This document shows, in pieces, positions 16,521 to 27,400 of a stretch of 32,591 bases of DNA; the first letter of the stretch is position 1, and the number at the start of each line of letters is the position of its first letter. The stretch comes from Chroococcus sp. CMT-3BRIN-NPC107 (lineage in GTDB: Bacteria > Cyanobacteriota > Cyanobacteriia > Cyanobacteriales > Chroococcidiopsidaceae). The DNA lies in assembly GCA_019359635.1 (NCBI GenBank), contig JAHHGY010000042.1:1-32591 (forward strand), given 5' to 3'. The position numbers and the translations under genes are program-made. The notes under the pieces are model-generated. The model made no database searches and was not told the origin of the DNA. It saw only the letters and a program-made list of their open reading frames with translations.

Positions 16521-16541
16521 AGACGTGGCGCTAAAACGTCT
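16521..16541. terminator. Inverted repeat between convergent genes
   Basis: AGACGT and ACGTCT flank a 9-base loop in the 37-bp gap between the convergent phosphopantetheinyl transferase and HEAT genes. The context GTAGAGACGTGGC...ACGTCTTCTC looks like a decayed copy of the common cyanobacterial GTAGAGACGT dispersed repeat. It could act as a bidirectional terminator, though there is no good T-run. Confidence 0.4.
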
Positions 16542-16557
16542 TCTCCAATTACGTCGA

Positions 16558-17316
16558 TCAAAACCATCCTTCTTGTTCTAAAGTTTCAATTAGCTGCAAG
16601 CCGCGAGGATCGCCCACGCCCAATAATGCCGCCTTAGAATCTTCCCTAACTCCTAAATCCTTATCTTCGGCAAAAGCTTGAATTAAAGCATCAATCGCTG
16701 TGGCGTAAACCACGTTAGAAGGCAATTCGCGGCATAGTTGCCCGATCGCCCAAGCGCAATTACTCCGCACGGCGGCAACAGGATCGTTAACTAATGCTTC
16801 CACTAAGGGCGGGATTGCGCCCACAACTCCTTCATAACTTACCCCTGCGATCTGCGCCAAAGAACTTGCCGCCCACAAGCGCACGGCAGAAATGTCGGTT
16901 TTTAAAGCCTCAGCTAAAGGCACTAAAGATCGGCGATCGCGGCAGTTTCCCAGTGCCCACACGATACCTTTACGAACGTAACCATTCCAATCAGCACTTA
17001 GCTGTTCTATTAGCGGTTCTACAGCATTGGCGTGAGGGTTGCGTCCAATAGCGTAGGCTGCACTAACTCTAACTAAGGGACAAGTATCGGTTAATAGGTG
17101 AATTAAATGAGGGGTAGCGCGTTTGTCTTCTAGTTCGCAAAAAGCCCTAGCCGCTAACATCCTTTGCTGAGTTTGCGGATCTTCTAGCAGAGCTAACATT
17201 GCGTCAGGATTTGGTTTGTATTCCTCGACTTCTCCCGTTAGAGGTTCAAGGCGATCTAAGGGGCTTTCTAATTCTTCCCCTGCCAATAAGCTAATTAAGT
17301 CTTCGTCGTCATACAT
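16558..17316 (-). CDS. HEAT-repeat protein
   Basis: A 252-residue soluble protein built of tandem HEAT/PBS-lyase-like repeats from about residue 40 to 245. Examples are ATPHLIHLLTDTCPLVRVSAA, EPLIEQLSADWNGYVRKGIV and DALIQAFAEDKDLGVREDSK, each with the conserved pair of helices. The N-terminal 36 residues are acidic and not repeat-like. Such proteins are scaffolds or, in cyanobacteria, chaperones and lyases for phycobiliproteins. Nothing here identifies the partner, so no specific role is given. It is the last gene of a minus-strand run, 49 bp after the GNAT gene. Confidence 0.85.
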   Translation of the reverse strand: MYDDEDLISLLAGEELESPLDRLEPLTGEVEEYKPNPDAMLALLEDPQTQQRMLAARAFCELEDKRATPHLIHLLTDTCPLVRVSAAYAIGRNPHANAVEPLIEQLSADWNGYVRKGIVWALGNCRDRRSLVPLAEALKTDISAVRLWAASSLAQIAGVSYEGVVGAIPPLVEALVNDPVAAVRSNCAWAIGQLCRELPSNVVYATAIDALIQAFAEDKDLGVREDSKAALLGVGDPRGLQLIETLEQEGWF

Positions 17317-17365
17317 AACTATTCAAGCTACCACAACCATTAGCAGTCAGCTTTGTTTAGTATAT

Positions 17366-17818
17366 CTATTTCAGTGGTTTTACCATCGATAGCGATTGAG
17401 TTTGATAGCCTAAATGGTTGTAAAGATTTAAGGCGAAGTCATTGGTTTGAAATACTTGCAACCCAATTGCGGGAAATCTTTTGGCAATTGCCCAAGTTTC
17501 TACTTGGTTCATCAAAGCCTTGGCAATGCCTTTACATCTATGTTCTGGAGTTACGTAAAGTAAAAAAATATGAGCAATGCGATCGCCTGTAATTTGGTCT
17601 ATAGCGTTTCCTGCCCATAAACAACCAACAACAGCGCGATCGCATTCTACCCACCATAAAGGCGTTTCTCTAGACAAATATTGTTCCACCGTCAGGGCTA
17701 AATGAGAAAAATCTTGCTTCGGCGATAGTTCCTGATAAGTTTTTTGCATAAACTTGACTAGCAATGCTCGATCTAAGCTCGATCCAGCCCGAACTGTGTA
17801 GCCCTGTATTAGTTCCAC
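17366..17818 (-). CDS. GNAT-family N-acetyltransferase
   Basis: A 150-residue acetyl-CoA-dependent acyltransferase of unknown substrate. The acetyl-CoA pyrophosphate-binding motif A is seen as VTPEHRCKGIAKALMNQVE (R-x-x-G-x-A form), and motif B as LQVFQTNDFALNLYNHLGYQ, the usual N-x-x-A-x-x-L-Y-x-x-x-G-F/Y signature. The start is GTG at 17818. An ATG two bases upstream is in another frame and stops after two codons. It lies 2 bp after the small membrane protein gene, so translation is probably coupled. Plus-strand open frames here are shadows. Confidence 0.88.
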   Translation of the reverse strand: MELIQGYTVRAGSSLDRALLVKFMQKTYQELSPKQDFSHLALTVEQYLSRETPLWWVECDRAVVGCLWAGNAIDQITGDRIAHIFLLYVTPEHRCKGIAKALMNQVETWAIAKRFPAIGLQVFQTNDFALNLYNHLGYQTQSLSMVKPLK

Positions 17819-17820
17819 AT

Positions 17821-18060
17821 TTAGTTAATCGTCATGCGGAACTGATCGGACAGTGCCAAATCGTCCGGTATACCTTTGACCAACATAGAAAGCCCTGGAG
17901 GTAATTGCACGTTTGCTTTTTGGGGTAAATTAATTTCTTCAATGGGCGCGGGTGCAGCCATATCGGTAGGCAGAAATATCCGGGCGCTAACTGCTACAAG
18001 GGCAATAAAAAACACAAACACGATCGCAAAGGGAAGCACGTATTGACGGAAGATAGCCAT
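17821..18060 (-). CDS. Small single-helix membrane protein
   Basis: About 79 residues with one N-terminal membrane helix (about 6-27, YVLPFAIVFVFFIALVAVSA) and a Pro-rich, soluble tail of about 50 residues ending LSDQFRMTIN. The frame reaches a TTG at 18081, but the ATG at 18060 gives a conventional start just before the helix. Neither has a strong ribosome-binding site. I recognise no family beyond conserved small cyanobacterial membrane proteins. It sits tightly upstream of the GNAT gene and 62 bp after the AmpG-like gene. Confidence 0.7.
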   Translation of the reverse strand: MAIFRQYVLPFAIVFVFFIALVAVSARIFLPTDMAAPAPIEEINLPQKANVQLPPGLSMLVKGIPDDLALSDQFRMTIN

Positions 18061-18143
18061 GTTGGTAGCCAAAAGAAGCAAAGGTAGTATGAGAACGAAA
18101 CTAAAGAATTGTTAAGCTTTCTCTTATCTTACAACTTAATTTA

Positions 18144-19706
18144 TTAATAATCATCCTCATTTAGCCCTGGTTTTGCTAATGCTACAGTGGGGAGGTTCCA
18201 AGGTGCAACAAAGGGTAAAAGTGCGAGTCCCGGAATTGCAGCGACGATAGAAAGCAAGAAAAATGTTGACCAGCCTGTAATGACTGCTAATTGTCCGGCG
18301 GGGGCAGAAAGAATGTCACGACTAATCGCAACTAAGCTAGAGAATAAGGCAAATTGGGTAGTTGTAAAGCTGTGATTGCAAAGACTCATTAAATAAGCAA
18401 CGGTAACAACCGTAACAAAACCCGCGCACAAATTTTCGATATTAATGGCTAGGACGAGGAGAGAATAATTTTTTCCGGCGATCGCTAAAGCGTAATAACC
18501 TAAGTTACTCACCAATTGCAGAATCCCAAAAATCCATAGGGCGCGATTGATACCAATTTTAGTTAAGATAGCGCCGCCGACTAATACTCCTACAGTTGTT
18601 GCAATAAAACCCATTCCGCCCTGTACGGCGGCAATTTCAGATTTTGTAAAAGTTATTTCTCGTAAAAATAAATTAGCGGTAATTCCTACCAAAGAATCGC
18701 CCAGTTTGTAGAGTAAGATAAAAGCTAAAATTAAACTTGCTTGCGTTAGCCCAAACCGCCCGAAAAACTCTTGGAAAGGCAGAATAACCGCATCTTGCAA
18801 TGATTGTGGCGGACGAGCTTCAGTAGGATTATTTAGTTGCCTTTTTGGTAATACAAAAGCTGAGACTAGCCAAATAGCAAGTATACCCGCAATTAACCAA
18901 TATAGAGTAGGTAGAGGAATATAGCCTGTAATTACTCCGCCCACTAGCCCCGCGAGGATTGCTACAAATAATAATAGAAAAATCCCATCTTTGCTAGACA
19001 TGGGTGCAGAAGCTTGTTCTCCTTCTAGCACGGGTTCTGTGGGTGCAAACAAGGTGCTAACTATGCCAACACCCATAAAAGCCGCCATGATTAAATAAAC
19101 GACATTCCAGGGAATATAGTCGGCTAAAATCAAAGCCAAAAAGCTAGTTACTAGCAGCGCCAACCGATAGCCAAGCACCCAAACCGATGCACCAGCTTCT
19201 AATTCAAGGGGCGATAAAACATCTGTGCGGTAAGCATCGCCAGCAATATCTTGAGTAGCACTTAAAAAAGTAACAATTAAGGCGGTGATGGCGAATAATT
19301 GCAATACTTGCAGGTTCTGGGCGGGTTGTTGTAGTGCCATCGCTGCGATCGCTAAAACCAACCCTATTTGAGTTATTATTAGCCAACTGCGCCGCCGTCC
19401 GAGAAAGGGCGGGACAAATCGGTCTAATAAAGGCGACCATAAAAATTTGAGAGAATAAGGAACGCTAACTAAACCAAACAGAGTAATTGCGCCTAATTCA
19501 ACCCCAGCGTCTTGCATCCATAGTTGCAAAGTTCTACTGGTGAGAAATAACGGTAAACCAGAGGAGAAGCCCAAAAATAGCAATACTGCCATTTTGCGGC
19601 TTTGAAAAACTTGTAAAAGATTGCGCGTTGCATTCACTTGCGAAAAACCCCTGACTGAGCATAACTTTAAGCTGAAGTCATGATGCCACAGTCGGGGATA
19701 TTTCAA
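18144..19706 (-). CDS. AmpG-like major facilitator superfamily transporter
   Basis: A polytopic membrane protein of 520 residues with about 12 helices. FSSGLPLFLTSRTLQLW, then SLKFLWSPLLDRFVPPFLGR, then ATQDIAGDAYRTDVL are hallmarks of the AmpG family, which imports anhydro-muropeptides for peptidoglycan recycling in Gram-negative bacteria. Some cyanobacterial members have undefined substrates, so recycling is the best guess only. A hydrophilic central loop (about 220-235) separates the halves. The first 23 residues are unusual for the family. The GTG at 19637 (VNATRNLLQVFQ) is an alternative start. It begins 17 bp after psb29. Confidence 0.85.
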   Translation of the reverse strand: MKYPRLWHHDFSLKLCSVRGFSQVNATRNLLQVFQSRKMAVLLFLGFSSGLPLFLTSRTLQLWMQDAGVELGAITLFGLVSVPYSLKFLWSPLLDRFVPPFLGRRRSWLIITQIGLVLAIAAMALQQPAQNLQVLQLFAITALIVTFLSATQDIAGDAYRTDVLSPLELEAGASVWVLGYRLALLVTSFLALILADYIPWNVVYLIMAAFMGVGIVSTLFAPTEPVLEGEQASAPMSSKDGIFLLLFVAILAGLVGGVITGYIPLPTLYWLIAGILAIWLVSAFVLPKRQLNNPTEARPPQSLQDAVILPFQEFFGRFGLTQASLILAFILLYKLGDSLVGITANLFLREITFTKSEIAAVQGGMGFIATTVGVLVGGAILTKIGINRALWIFGILQLVSNLGYYALAIAGKNYSLLVLAINIENLCAGFVTVVTVAYLMSLCNHSFTTTQFALFSSLVAISRDILSAPAGQLAVITGWSTFFLLSIVAAIPGLALLPFVAPWNLPTVALAKPGLNEDDY

Positions 19707-19723
19707 TAAATGCGCTTTATTAA

Positions 19724-20452
19724 TTAAGAAGCGGTATCTTGGGGTTTGTCGGCGGATTGTTTGGCAGCAACCGCAGCTTGTTGTTCCTCTGCTCTTTGTT
19801 GGCGTTTTTTGCGCTCGGCGGCTAACATATCTTCCATAACAACTAAAGCTTGATTCATTTTTTCGACGTTACCGCGATACAACTCCAAGTCTTTGTTGAG
19901 CTTATCTTCGGGTAAGTGCAAGCTGCTAGAAATTTGCTTGAAGGCTTCTACACGCTTGGTTTCGTCTTTGACTAATTCTGGGTCGGATAATTCTAGTAAA
20001 CTAAATACACCGATCGCCAACAAACGGCTGTATTTAAATTTTTGGTTAGTGGCTATTTGTTTAATTTGTTCTTGCAAGTCGCTATTACCATCTACCGACT
20101 TTTCACCACTTAGCCATTGGATTAAGTCTTGGGATGACAAACTTTTAGCGAAATTGCCCAATCGTTCGGCATCTTGGCGATACTGATGAGGGTCGTTACC
20201 TATCGCTTGACACAAAGCTTGAAAAATTGAGTCTTTGTCCCGTTCTGGTTGATAGCCTTGCATAAAGCGCTCGTAGGAAGTGACGACACCTAGTGCGTAT
20301 ATGGGGTTGTAGCTAAAATCAGCGTTGACAGAGAGTAAGTGCATTTCTACCATTAATTCCTCAACTACGCGGCGATAAATAGTGTTTATCGGGCGGGTGT
20401 GAGTAGAATAGAATGCTCTTTTGGTATCGGAAACAGTACGAACAGTGTTCAC
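19724..20452 (-). CDS. psb29: Photosystem II biogenesis protein Psb29/Thf1
   Basis: A conserved oxygenic-phototroph protein that stabilises the FtsH protease complex involved in photosystem II repair and thylakoid formation. The N-terminal TVSDTKRAFYSTHTRPINTI and the ELMVEMHLLSVNADFSYNPI segments are diagnostic. The C-terminus is a charged coiled-coil-like stretch rich in Glu, Lys, Arg and Gln (EDMLAAERKKRQQRAEEQQ). The frame runs 20 codons further up to a TTG at 20512, but family proteins begin at the equivalent of VNTVRTVSD. The GTG at 20452 (242 residues) is therefore preferred, though no strong Shine-Dalgarno decides it. It may be co-transcribed with the AmpG-like gene. Confidence 0.93.
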   Translation of the reverse strand: MNTVRTVSDTKRAFYSTHTRPINTIYRRVVEELMVEMHLLSVNADFSYNPIYALGVVTSYERFMQGYQPERDKDSIFQALCQAIGNDPHQYRQDAERLGNFAKSLSSQDLIQWLSGEKSVDGNSDLQEQIKQIATNQKFKYSRLLAIGVFSLLELSDPELVKDETKRVEAFKQISSSLHLPEDKLNKDLELYRGNVEKMNQALVVMEDMLAAERKKRQQRAEEQQAAVAAKQSADKPQDTAS

Positions 20453-20527
20453 AGGTTGAGAATTAACGGGAGATATATTAACTATTGTCTCGCTTAACTG
20501 CAACTTTGCCAAGGGAGGAAGTTTTGC

Positions 20528-23500
20528 TCAAGAGGTTAAATACCTATTTAATTCTTTGGCTAATGCTTGAACGTTGGGGGTTTTGAGCATGGTTAAATGA
20601 TTGCCAGGAACAGAGTGCAGCATTACATTTGTTAATTGACTCCAGCCTAAAGTTGGGTCAGTGGTGGTTAGGGGTGCATTACTTTTAAATAAAGCGATCG
20701 CACCTGGGTAGTTTTGGGGTGCATAATTTAATGTGGCTTGACTATTTGCCCAAAAAATCCTCATTATTCGCTCAATAGTTAATTCGTCTAGCATTCTTAA
20801 TTTAGTTTCTTGCGGAAAAAGACTGTTAATAGTTGCCTTTTCTAGCAATGAAGTCCACTTTTGAGGCGAAAAAATTTGCTCAAGGGTGCTAGGAATACTG
20901 TAAGCGTCGCAAATTAGCTCCCAGTAATCTAGTACAAATGGATAAATAGAGCCGGGTACAGTGGTTAAAAGAAAGTTCAAACTATCCCACAATGATGGTT
21001 GATTGCTAGGTATGGGTGCAAGAGTATCGAAAATTACAAGTTTACTTACTTCTTCCCCTGCTTGGTGTAATTGTTGCGCGATTTCAAACGCAACTAAGCC
21101 ACCAAAAGACCAGCCGCCTAGTTGATACGAGCCTTTTGGTTGAATTTGACGTAAGGCTTTAATATAGTAAGTTGCCATTTCTGTAATGCTAGTTAGTGGT
21201 GGCTGCAAACCATCTAAACCGTAGGGTTGGAGGGCGTAAAATGGTTGATTTTTGCCTAAATGGGTTGCTAATTCGTAATAGGGTAAAACAACGCCGAAAA
21301 TGGGATGAATGCAGAAGAATGGCTTTTTACCGCCTTGGGGTTGAAGCGGGACTAACGGCGACCAATTGTAGGTTTTTTCAATGTTTGGCGCGAATTGTTC
21401 GACAGTTGGCGCACTAAAAAGCGCGGATAATGGCAGCTTTTGCTGATAATGCTGGTTTATTTGGTCTAATAGTTGAACGGCTAGTAGAGAATCTCCACCT
21501 AATTCAAAAAAGCTATCTTGGGTTCCCACTCTCTCCAGTTTGAGAGTTTGCGCCCAAAATCTTGTTAAGGTCGATTCTGTGGCATTGCGGGCCGCTACAA
21601 AAGATTGTTTTATTGTGTTAGTAGCACTTTTTAAGGCATTTCGATCTATTTTACCATTGGGTGTTAGGGGTAAAGAGGACAGGATAATGAAAGTTGAAGG
21701 GATGGAATAGTCGGGTAATTTTGCTTTGAGAAAGTTGTGTAATTGAGCGGTAGAAGGGTTTAAGTTGGGTTTGAAGACTATATAAGCTATCAGTTGAGTA
21801 TTAGCAGCAGTTTCTTGAGTAATTACGGTGACAGCTTGAATTGCTGGATGTTGAAGCAATAGGCTTTCAATTTCTTCTAACTCTATTCGATAGCCGCGAA
21901 TTTTAACTTGTCGGTCGATGCGTCCTAAAAATTCTAAATTACCATCAGGAAGATAGCGGACTAAATCGCCAGTTTTGTAAAGATTATTTGAAGTGTCAAA
22001 AGGGTTGGGAATAAACCTTTTAGCCGTTAATTCAAGGCGATGGAGATAACCTCTGGCTATACCAACTCCACCTATGTATAATTCGCCGGGAATCTTGATT
22101 GGAACTGGCTGATAATTAGAGTCTAGGACGTAAAGTTGGGTATTAGCGATCGCACTTCCTATAGAAATACTATCTTTTATCTGGGCGATCGTAGACCAAA
22201 TGGTTGTCTCTGTTAATCCGTAGGCATTAAATAAACGTCTTCCTTTTCCCCATATAGCCATGTCTCCTGTACAAGCTTCACCCGCTAAAATCAGGGTTTG
22301 CAATGCTGGTAATTCTGTCGGTACAAGGGTTTTTAAGACTGCTGGGGGTAAGGTTGCGTGAGTGATGGAGCAAAGACGCAAATAGTTAGTTAACGACGCT
22401 CCTAGGCGCGATTGTTCTGGGATTAGATAGAGTGTTGCGCCGTTAGTTAATGCCATAACTATTTCAAAAATAGACGCATCAAAGTTAATAGAGGCAAATT
22501 GTAAAATCCGGTGTTGGGGTTTTAAGTCAAAAATCTGCCTCTGCGCGTGGACTACATTACTTAAGCCGCGATGTTCGATTAAAACGCCTTTGGGTTGTCC
22601 TGTAGAGCCAGAAGTGTACATTGCGTAAGCTAGATTTGTGGCATTTACAAGACTTGTAGGATTGTATTTATTTTGAAGTGCGATCGCGCGATCGTCAATG
22701 AAGACTAATTTATGCTCCCACTCCTCGGTAAATAAAGAGTTTTGAGTTATTAAAATAGTTATTTGCGAGTCTTCTAGCATAAAGCGCGACTTCTCTTTGG
22801 GATACTCTGGATCTATTGGTAAATAAGCGCCTCCAGCTTTGAGTATTCCTAAAATTGCGACGATGATTAAAGGCGACTTTTTTAAGCAAATACCGATGAT
22901 TGCATCGGGTACAACCCCAAGGCTTTGTAAGTAATGGGCGATTTGATTGCTTTGCTCGTTTAGTTGCTGGTAGGTTAGTTGCTCGTTGTTGTGTACAAGT
23001 GCGATCGCATTGGGATTATTATTTACTTGCTCCTCAAATAGCTGCTGGATACATTTATCGCCATAGTTTTGTTGGGTATTATTCCAGTCAATAAGCAACT
23101 GTTGGCTTTCGGTGGCGGTCAAAACTGGTAATTGAGCTAGTTTTTGTTGGGAGTCATTAATAATTCCTGCGAGCAGAGTTTGCAAGTGTCCAGCCATGCG
23201 GAGGATGGTAGAGCGATCGAATAAATCGGTACTATAAATTATCTGAGCTTCTAATCCGGCGGAACTTTGCCAAAAATGCAACTCCAAATCTAGCTTACTT
23301 GTGCCATTTTCAATCTCAAAGGGATTTAAGATAATTCCAGGTAATTCTAAAGCTGTAATCGGCGTATTTTGCAGAGAAACCGCAACTTGAAATAATGGAT
23401 GCTTGCTTAAATCTCGCGCTGGTTGAAGTTCTTGTACTAGCTTTTCAAAGGGTAAATCTTGATGGGCGTAAGCATCTAAAGTTACTTGTTTTACCTTTGC

Positions 23501-24487
23501 TAATAATTCTTGAAAAGTAAGGCTACTAGATAGCTGAACTCGCAACACCAAACTATTGACAAAAAAACCAATTAATGGTTCTAATTCGGCTCGATTACGA
23601 TTGGCAATGGGAGAACCTATAGCAATATCTTCTTGTCCTGTGTAGCGATATAGCAGCGTTTGTAAGGCTGCTAAAACTGTCATAAATAGTGTTACGCCTT
23701 TTTGCTGGTTAAAGGCTGCTAAAGATGCGCTTAGGTTGGGGGAAAGGACTAAAAAGTTGTAAGTTGCACCTCTATAATCTTGGGTAGAATTGCGAAGGCG
23801 ATTTCCTTCGGGATAGCTCTGCTTCACGCACGGCAAATTTAAGCTTGGTAAATCGGCGAGTTGTGTTTTCCAATAAGGTAGTTGTGACTCGATTATTTTT
23901 GGTAACTCTTGATTTTGCCAAGCGGCAAAATCAGCATATTGGATTGGTAAATCGGGTAATAAAGAAGTATTAGTACAAAAAGCAGCGTAGAGAGCGGTAA
24001 TTTCTTTGATTAAAACACCAATTGACCAACCATCAGCAATAATGTGATGCAGACTTAATAGCAAAATAGAATCGCTGAAATCTAGTTGAAATATGGTTAC
24101 TCTTAGTAGCAAGTCTGTACTAAGGTTGAAGGGAAGATAAGAAAATGCGATCGCTTTTTGTCTTGCGCTAGTTTCTCGCTCAATCGCTGGTAGATGTTGC
24201 AAGTCTACAATTTTTAACTTTATGGTTACATTTTCGGCAATTACTTGATTTAGCTGTCCCTCTACCATTTCAAAGGTTGTCCGCAAAACCTCATGACGGC
24301 GGATTATTTCGTTAAAGGTTTGCCGTAGCGCTGTTAAATTTAAGTTTCCAGTTAGACGCATCGCCGCAGATACGTTATAAAAAGGATTATTCGGTGCTAA
24401 TTGGCTGAGAAACCACAGCCGTTGTTGGGCGAAAGAAGCAGGAAAAACAAAAACTTCATCGTTGTTAAAAATAGCTGGAGTATGCAA
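20528..24487 (-). CDS. NRPS termination module: C-A-PCP-TE
   Basis: Third module of the peptide line, 1319 residues. Condensation domain about 12-440 with active HHIIADG (147-153). Adenylation domain about 480-950 with YTSGSTGQPKG at 624-634, FDAS Asp at 670, and YGLTE in place of YGPTE. Carrier Ser1000 (LGGDSLL). Type I thioesterase about 1050-1319 with Ser1127 (GWSFG), Asp1154 and His1297 (GNH). By alignment to GrsA the pocket is D-A-F-T-I-A-A-I-W-K, eight of ten as in the Phe pocket D-A-W-T-I-A-A-I-C-K, so an aromatic or bulky hydrophobic residue is likely. No epimerase. The start is TTG at 24487, 6 bp after the previous stop, with GGGAGA upstream. The thioesterase should release the product as acid or cyclic peptide. 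Confidence 0.95.
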   Translation of the reverse strand: MHTPAIFNNDEVFVFPASFAQQRLWFLSQLAPNNPFYNVSAAMRLTGNLNLTALRQTFNEIIRRHEVLRTTFEMVEGQLNQVIAENVTIKLKIVDLQHLPAIERETSARQKAIAFSYLPFNLSTDLLLRVTIFQLDFSDSILLLSLHHIIADGWSIGVLIKEITALYAAFCTNTSLLPDLPIQYADFAAWQNQELPKIIESQLPYWKTQLADLPSLNLPCVKQSYPEGNRLRNSTQDYRGATYNFLVLSPNLSASLAAFNQQKGVTLFMTVLAALQTLLYRYTGQEDIAIGSPIANRNRAELEPLIGFFVNSLVLRVQLSSSLTFQELLAKVKQVTLDAYAHQDLPFEKLVQELQPARDLSKHPLFQVAVSLQNTPITALELPGIILNPFEIENGTSKLDLELHFWQSSAGLEAQIIYSTDLFDRSTILRMAGHLQTLLAGIINDSQQKLAQLPVLTATESQQLLIDWNNTQQNYGDKCIQQLFEEQVNNNPNAIALVHNNEQLTYQQLNEQSNQIAHYLQSLGVVPDAIIGICLKKSPLIIVAILGILKAGGAYLPIDPEYPKEKSRFMLEDSQITILITQNSLFTEEWEHKLVFIDDRAIALQNKYNPTSLVNATNLAYAMYTSGSTGQPKGVLIEHRGLSNVVHAQRQIFDLKPQHRILQFASINFDASIFEIVMALTNGATLYLIPEQSRLGASLTNYLRLCSITHATLPPAVLKTLVPTELPALQTLILAGEACTGDMAIWGKGRRLFNAYGLTETTIWSTIAQIKDSISIGSAIANTQLYVLDSNYQPVPIKIPGELYIGGVGIARGYLHRLELTAKRFIPNPFDTSNNLYKTGDLVRYLPDGNLEFLGRIDRQVKIRGYRIELEEIESLLLQHPAIQAVTVITQETAANTQLIAYIVFKPNLNPSTAQLHNFLKAKLPDYSIPSTFIILSSLPLTPNGKIDRNALKSATNTIKQSFVAARNATESTLTRFWAQTLKLERVGTQDSFFELGGDSLLAVQLLDQINQHYQQKLPLSALFSAPTVEQFAPNIEKTYNWSPLVPLQPQGGKKPFFCIHPIFGVVLPYYELATHLGKNQPFYALQPYGLDGLQPPLTSITEMATYYIKALRQIQPKGSYQLGGWSFGGLVAFEIAQQLHQAGEEVSKLVIFDTLAPIPSNQPSLWDSLNFLLTTVPGSIYPFVLDYWELICDAYSIPSTLEQIFSPQKWTSLLEKATINSLFPQETKLRMLDELTIERIMRIFWANSQATLNYAPQNYPGAIALFKSNAPLTTTDPTLGWSQLTNVMLHSVPGNHLTMLKTPNVQALAKELNRYLTS

Positions 24488-24493
24488 GTAGTT

Positions 24494-27400
24494 TTATCTC
24501 CCTAAATTTTCAGGATTTTTGAGAGACGATCGCAAGCGGCGGTGAGCGTCGCGAGAAAGCGGTACAATTCCTATAGCTGGTAGAGTTTTGTTACTGCTTT
24601 GCAAGATTTCAATAGCTTTAGCTAGGGGCGCAATTTGGGGAGTTTCAAAAACTTTTTGCAAAGGTAATTCGACGCTGAAAGTATCGCGGATGCGGGAAAT
24701 TAGTTGCGTAGCTAGTAAGGAATGTCCCCCTAAATGAAAGAAATTATCTTCAATGCTGACATTTTTTAGTCCTAGCAAATCTGCCCAAATATTTGCTAGT
24801 TTTTGTTCAGTGGGTGATGTGGGTGCGATTGCGTATGGCGCAGCGCTAAGAGCGATCGCATTTCTTCCCCAATTTGGCGTAGGAAGGGCGCGGCGATTGA
24901 CTTTACCGTTGGTTGTTAAAGGAATTTTCTCTAACGCTACAAAGGCAGCAGGTATCATATAATCGGGTAGATTTTGCTGGAGATAGCTTTGCAATTGCGG
25001 GATGAGATGACGCGCTAATTGTGCTTGTAAAGGATTGTTTGCATTAGTTTTTGCTGGGTAATTTTTATTTGCAACTTCTATGTCAAAGATTGCTTTTTGG
25101 CTAAGGCATTGAAAAATAACATCGTAGCAACCTGTAGCATCGGTATTTATCCAACTTACCTCGACAGTGTAAGGGAGTTTGTTTAACCTATACCAATCTT
25201 CCGGCTCAATACCTTCAGTTTCTAATTGTTGCACTTCGCGCATTTGACTAATATTTTGCAGCGATTCTGTACCGTTAGTTAGCCATTGAGCGGTTTTGAC
25301 GGCTGCTATTACACGAGAGTTGGGAATTTTTGCTACTTGTAAAACGGCTGGCTGATTTTCGACTAAATATCGCTCTACTTTAGAAAGATTTAAGTTATCT
25401 TGCTCCCAATCAAGCTTGCAATTGCAAACAGTGGTTTTTTGGGCTTCAATGTGCAAGATGGCGTTGTAGCGAAATTGGGTTAATTCATTGCGATCTTCTC
25501 CTCGTGTAAGCTGTACTTGAACGTGGCTAATTCTTGAAAATTGCTGTTTCAACGTTGCAAAGAAAGCCGGATCGATGACTAATTCCGTCTCTTGAAATAT
25601 TGCTATCTGCAACTGTTGCTGTAACTGCTCTTGAGACAAATCCCCCTCCGAGCGATGTAGTTGTACGGCAGCATGAAAAGCTGATAATAGTTGTAAATTC
25701 CGTACATCCCCAATAAATATAAAACCTCCAGGAGCGACAGTTTCAATTGCTTGCTTTAATACTTGCAACAGGTAATCGAGACTAGGAAAATATTGGACGA
25801 CAGAGTTAAGAATTAAGCAGTCAAAAGAGCTTGCAGCTATACCTGTAAAATCTGTGGCTACTCTTTGCAGCAATTTAACTTGAGGTAATGGTTGTAATAA
25901 CGGCTCCAAATATTGAATTGATGCGGCGGAAAAATCGGTTGCTATATATTCGGTGCAATAAGGCGCAATTTGAAACAGTAATAAGCCCGTACCGCAACCA
26001 ATTTCTAATACTCGCTGTGGTTGCAATGTTAAAATCTGAAGGGCGCGGCTTTTTACCCATGTCTGCATTTGCTTGGTGGGAAGGGGAAGCCCTGTATAAC
26101 TACTATTCCAACCGATAATATTAAAAGTTGGTTCGTTTGCAGATTGGCTATAAGTGCGATTGTAGAGATTTTCCCATTGTTTTACTTGCTCTAGTTGCAA
26201 CTGCTTTTCTACGGTTGGTTGAGGGACAATGTAAGCAATTAGACGATCTTTATTTGCAAGGGCGATCGCATTTTCTACCATCGGATGCTTTTTTAACACT
26301 GTCTCAATCTCACCTAACTCGACCCGAAACCCGCGAATTTTTACTTGTTCGTCTATGCGTCCAATAAATTCTAAACTTTTATCATGACGATAACGAGCCA
26401 GATCCCCGGTTTTATATAAACGATTGGTTGCAAAAGGATTATCAATAAACCTCTGCGCTGTCAATTCTTCTTGATTTAAGTAACCCCGCGCTACACCATC
26501 TCCAGCAATATAAACTTCTCCAACAACGCCAATAGGTACGGGGTGGAAAAATTCGTCTAATATATAAATCTGAGTATTCGCCACTGGACGACCGATAGAG
26601 GGTCGATCGCTAGAAATAGTTAATCGTCCTACTGTTGCCCATATTGTTGCTTCTGTTGGGCCATAGGCATTGAAGAAGCGACGATTTTTAGCCCATTGTT
26701 GGACAATTTCCGTTGTACAAGCTTCACCACCAGCAATAACGGTTTGCAATGCGGGTAATTCGGTGGCGGCTAAAACGGCTAAAACGGCTGGAGATATAAT
26801 CGTCGTATCGATCGCGTTTGCTTGTAAAAACTCTACTAAATCCTTTCCTGGTAATTGGGCTTTTTTGGGGGGAATGTAGAGACTTGCGCCAACTCCAAAA
26901 GCAAGCAGCATCTCAAAAATAAACGCATCGAAACTAAGAGAGCTAAATTGTAAAATTCGATTAGGCGATCGCAATTCAAAAGTTTGTATCTGTGCTGCAA
27001 TTACATTACATAGTCCGCGATGTTCGATTAAAACTCCTTTTGGTGTTCCGGTCGAGCCAGATGTATAAATAACGTAGGCTAGATTATCTTGATTTACGCT
27101 GCTGGTGGGATTTTCGGCGGTGCAAGTGGCGATATGCTCGTCTGTATCCAAACAGATTAGTTTGATGTTTGCAAATAGAGATGTTAAAGACTGCTGAGTT
27201 AAGACTATTTTTACTTGGGTATCTGCAAGCATAAACTCTCGGCGGCTTTGAGGATAACTTGGATCTATTGGTACATAAGCGCCTCCTGCTTTGAAAATTC
27301 CTAGTATCCCAACAATCGCTTCTAAAGACTTGTCAACGCAAATTCCGACTAAACTTTCTGGCTTAATCTCCAACTCTTGTAAATAATGAGCTAATTGATT

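Noticed and set aside
17353-17592. 79-codon plus-strand frame opposite the GNAT gene
   Set aside because: It is antisense to the conserved acetyl-CoA-binding region and has no family resemblance; its apparent codons follow from the GNAT sequence.
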